Shown here one piece after another: positions 6,328-7,389 of a stretch of 7,389 bases of DNA. The first letter of the stretch is position 1; each line of letters opens with the position of its first letter. Origin of the DNA: Bradyrhizobium sp. (GTDB lineage Bacteria; Pseudomonadota; Alphaproteobacteria; Rhizobiales; Xanthobacteraceae); NCBI GenBank assembly GCA_028290165.1, contig JAQGKJ010000642.1, forward strand, positions 1 to 7,389, in the 5' to 3' direction. The notes under the pieces are model-generated. The model did not search any database, was not told the DNA's origin, and saw nothing but the letters and a program-made list of their open reading frames with translations. Both the position numbers and the translations under genes were made by a program.

Positions 6328-6356
6328 AGGTAGGTTCAAAATGTTGCGGGAGCAAG
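6328..6356 (-). promoter_or_regulatory. Candidate RpoH (sigma-32) heat-shock promoter before hslU
   Basis: On the minus strand, CTTG (6353-6356) is followed after 18 bases by CCTACCT (6328-6334). This fits the alphaproteobacterial RpoH pattern CTTG-N17/18-CYTATNT at every position but one (C for T at the fifth base of the -10). The -10 ends only 7 bases before the hslU ATG, so transcription would begin almost at the start codon, giving a leaderless or near-leaderless mRNA. The family is heat-shock induced in many bacteria, which supports the idea, but the match is by eye and could be chance. Confidence 0.35.
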
Positions 6357-6391
6357 CCGTCCGGCCGCGGCTAACCCGTTGCGCTCACGTA

Positions 6392-6877
6392 TCATGAGTT
6401 GCGGACCATCAGCAGCGCCGGGCCGTCGGGTGTTTCGATCATGTGGTGTTTTTCAAACCCGGCCTTCTCATAGGCACGGACCGCGCGCACGTTGGCCGGA
6501 TCGGGATCCGTGACGATGCGTGGCGCGCCCTTTTGCAGCCGATCATCGACGAAACAACGAATGAGGGCCGAGCCGTGGCCGCGTTCGATCATGGAGAGTT
6601 CGCCGATGAACAGATCGATGCCGCGCGTCCCTTCGCGCTGCGGCCCAAAGCCTGCGTTCCATTCGCCTAGATCATAACATTGAAGGTAACCGAACGCGCT
6701 ACCGGCCGTCGAAACGATATATTGGTCCATCGCCGGCTCATCGAGGTCACCGCTGACCAGGGCATATTGCTCGTGCGGATCGCCCCACCATTCCCGGACA
6801 TGCGGCAATGCCAGCCAGCGCTGGATGAGCGGAAGATCGCCTGATGTCATTGGGCGGAACACATAATCCGGCGCCAT
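6392..6877 (-). CDS. GNAT acetyltransferase, AAC(6')-Ib-like
   Basis: This is a complete 161-residue GNAT enzyme, which would use acetyl-CoA to acetylate an amine. Motifs in order: H-V-R-E-W-W-G-D (26-33), G-Y-L-Q-C-Y (63-68), T-R-G-I-D (84-88), the acetyl-CoA loop E-R-G-H-G-S-A (98-104), T-D-P-D-P-A-N-V-R-A-V-R-A-Y-E-K-A-G-F (123-141) and T-P-D-G-P-A-L-L-M-V (149-158). From memory these track AAC(6')-Ib (V-R-G-I-D, G-L-G-T, T-D-P-S-P-S-N-L-R-A-I-R-C-Y-E-K-A-G-F, T-P-D-G-P-A), including the two Asp (here 87 and 124) considered important there. Family likeness does not show aminoglycoside acetylation; many chromosomal relatives have unknown substrates, and siderophore-type acetyltransferases are also related. 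The ATG at 6875-6877 is 7 bp after the hslV stop, with no clear ribosome site, so coupling to hslV is likely. ATG 6848-6850 would lose the first beta strand. Confidence 0.92.
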   Translation of the reverse strand: MAPDYVFRPMTSGDLPLIQRWLALPHVREWWGDPHEQYALVSGDLDEPAMDQYIVSTAGSAFGYLQCYDLGEWNAGFGPQREGTRGIDLFIGELSMIERGHGSALIRCFVDDRLQKGAPRIVTDPDPANVRAVRAYEKAGFEKHHMIETPDGPALLMVRNS

Positions 6878-6884
6878 CGATCGA

Positions 6885-7389
6885 TCAGCCGTTCTGCAAG
6901 GTCTCGATGGTCACATTGCGGTTGGTGAAGACGCAGATGTCGGCGGCGATATCGAGCGCGCGGCGCACGATGGTCTCCGCATCCTTGTCGGAATCGACCA
7001 GCGCGCGCGCGGCGGCAAGCGCGTAATTGCCGCCGGACCCGATCGCCATCACGCCGGCCTCCGGCTCCAGCACGTCGCCGGTGCCGGTCAGGACCAGCGA
7101 AACATCCTTGTCGGCGACGATCATCATCGCCTCCAGCCGCCTCAGATAGCGGTCGGTGCGCCAGTCCTTGGCGAGCTCGACCGCGGCACGGGTCAATTGC
7201 CCCGGATATTGCTCGAGCTTGCTCTCCAGCCGTTCGATCAGCGTGAAGGCGTCCGCGGTGGCGCCGGCAAAGCCGGCGTTCACGTCGCCCTTGCCGAGCT
7301 TGCGTACCTTTTTGGCGTTGGATTTGATGACGGTCTGGCCGATCGAGACCTGCCCGTCGCCGCCGATCACCACCTTGCCGCCCTTGCGG
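6885..7389 (-). CDS. hslV: HslV (ClpQ), peptidase subunit of the HslUV protease (start outside window)
   Basis: HslV is the proteasome-beta-like threonine peptidase; two hexamers form the chamber capped by HslU. The frame is open through the right edge, with 167 residues plus stop visible, from [14 protein letters not shown] onward. About 15-20 N-terminal residues, including the catalytic threonine exposed after processing, are outside. A GTG at 7371-7373 is internal, not the start. Visible family marks: [40 protein letters not shown], and [17 protein letters not shown], close to the C-terminal T-I-E-T-L. It is the first visible gene of the minus-strand hslV-GNAT-hslU unit; its promoter lies beyond the window. 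One oddity is an Asn (G-D-V-N-A-G-F) where I expect a hydrophobic residue. Confidence 0.97.
   Translation of the reverse strand, partial: RKGGKVVIGGDGQVSIGQTVIKSNAKKVRKLGKGDVNAGFAGATADAFTLIERLESKLEQYPGQLTRAAVELAKDWRTDRYLRRLEAMMIVADKDVSLVLTGTGDVLEPEAGVMAIGSGGNYALAAARALVDSDKDAETIVRRALDIAADICVFTNRNVTIETLQNG

Overview
The window is high-GC alphaproteobacterial chromosome. Protein similarity recalled from memory points to the Bradyrhizobium / Rhodopseudomonas / Nitrobacter group: the SecB N-terminus, a Tim44-like TimA protein, HslU and HslV are all close to what I remember from that group. A compound CCTCTCCC/GGGAGAGG palindrome, of a kind common between genes in rhizobia and other proteobacteria, fits this. 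No phage, plasmid, transposase, CRISPR, tRNA or rRNA signal was seen. The gene content is core chromosome.

Layout. Positions 1-186 (minus) hold the N-terminal part of secB, running off the left edge. Positions 187-675 are a gene-free divergent regulatory region with several palindromes. Positions 676-3600 (plus) are a tightly packed, overlapping unit: timA (Tim44-like membrane-anchored protein, GTG start), mltA (MltA/3D-domain lytic transglycosylase, probable TTG start inside the end of timA) and a Smr-domain gene that overlaps mltA by 4 bp. Positions 3604-4728 (minus) encode an unrecognised polytopic membrane protein that converges on the Smr gene with only 3 bp between the stop codons. Positions 4729-5018 are intergenic and contain a roughly 103-bp repeat element (4860-4962). 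Positions 5019-7389 (minus) are an hslV - GNAT acetyltransferase - hslU unit, with hslV running off the right edge.

How the genes fit together. SecB keeps preproteins unfolded for Sec export. TimA is the bacterial relative of the mitochondrial import-motor subunit Tim44, and MltA remodels peptidoglycan, so the left half is about export and envelope. HslV (ClpQ) and HslU (ClpY) form the two-part ATP-dependent protease used in heat-shock protein quality control. The acetyltransferase lodged between them resembles AAC(6')-Ib aminoglycoside acetyltransferases and is the most interesting gene here.

No clearly new multi-gene system is visible. The best leads are the AAC(6')-like gene inside hslVU, a heat-shock-type promoter candidate abutting the hslU start codon (possible leaderless mRNA), paired T-N11-A palindromes upstream of timA, the duplicated proline motif in the MltA tail, and the orphan membrane protein.
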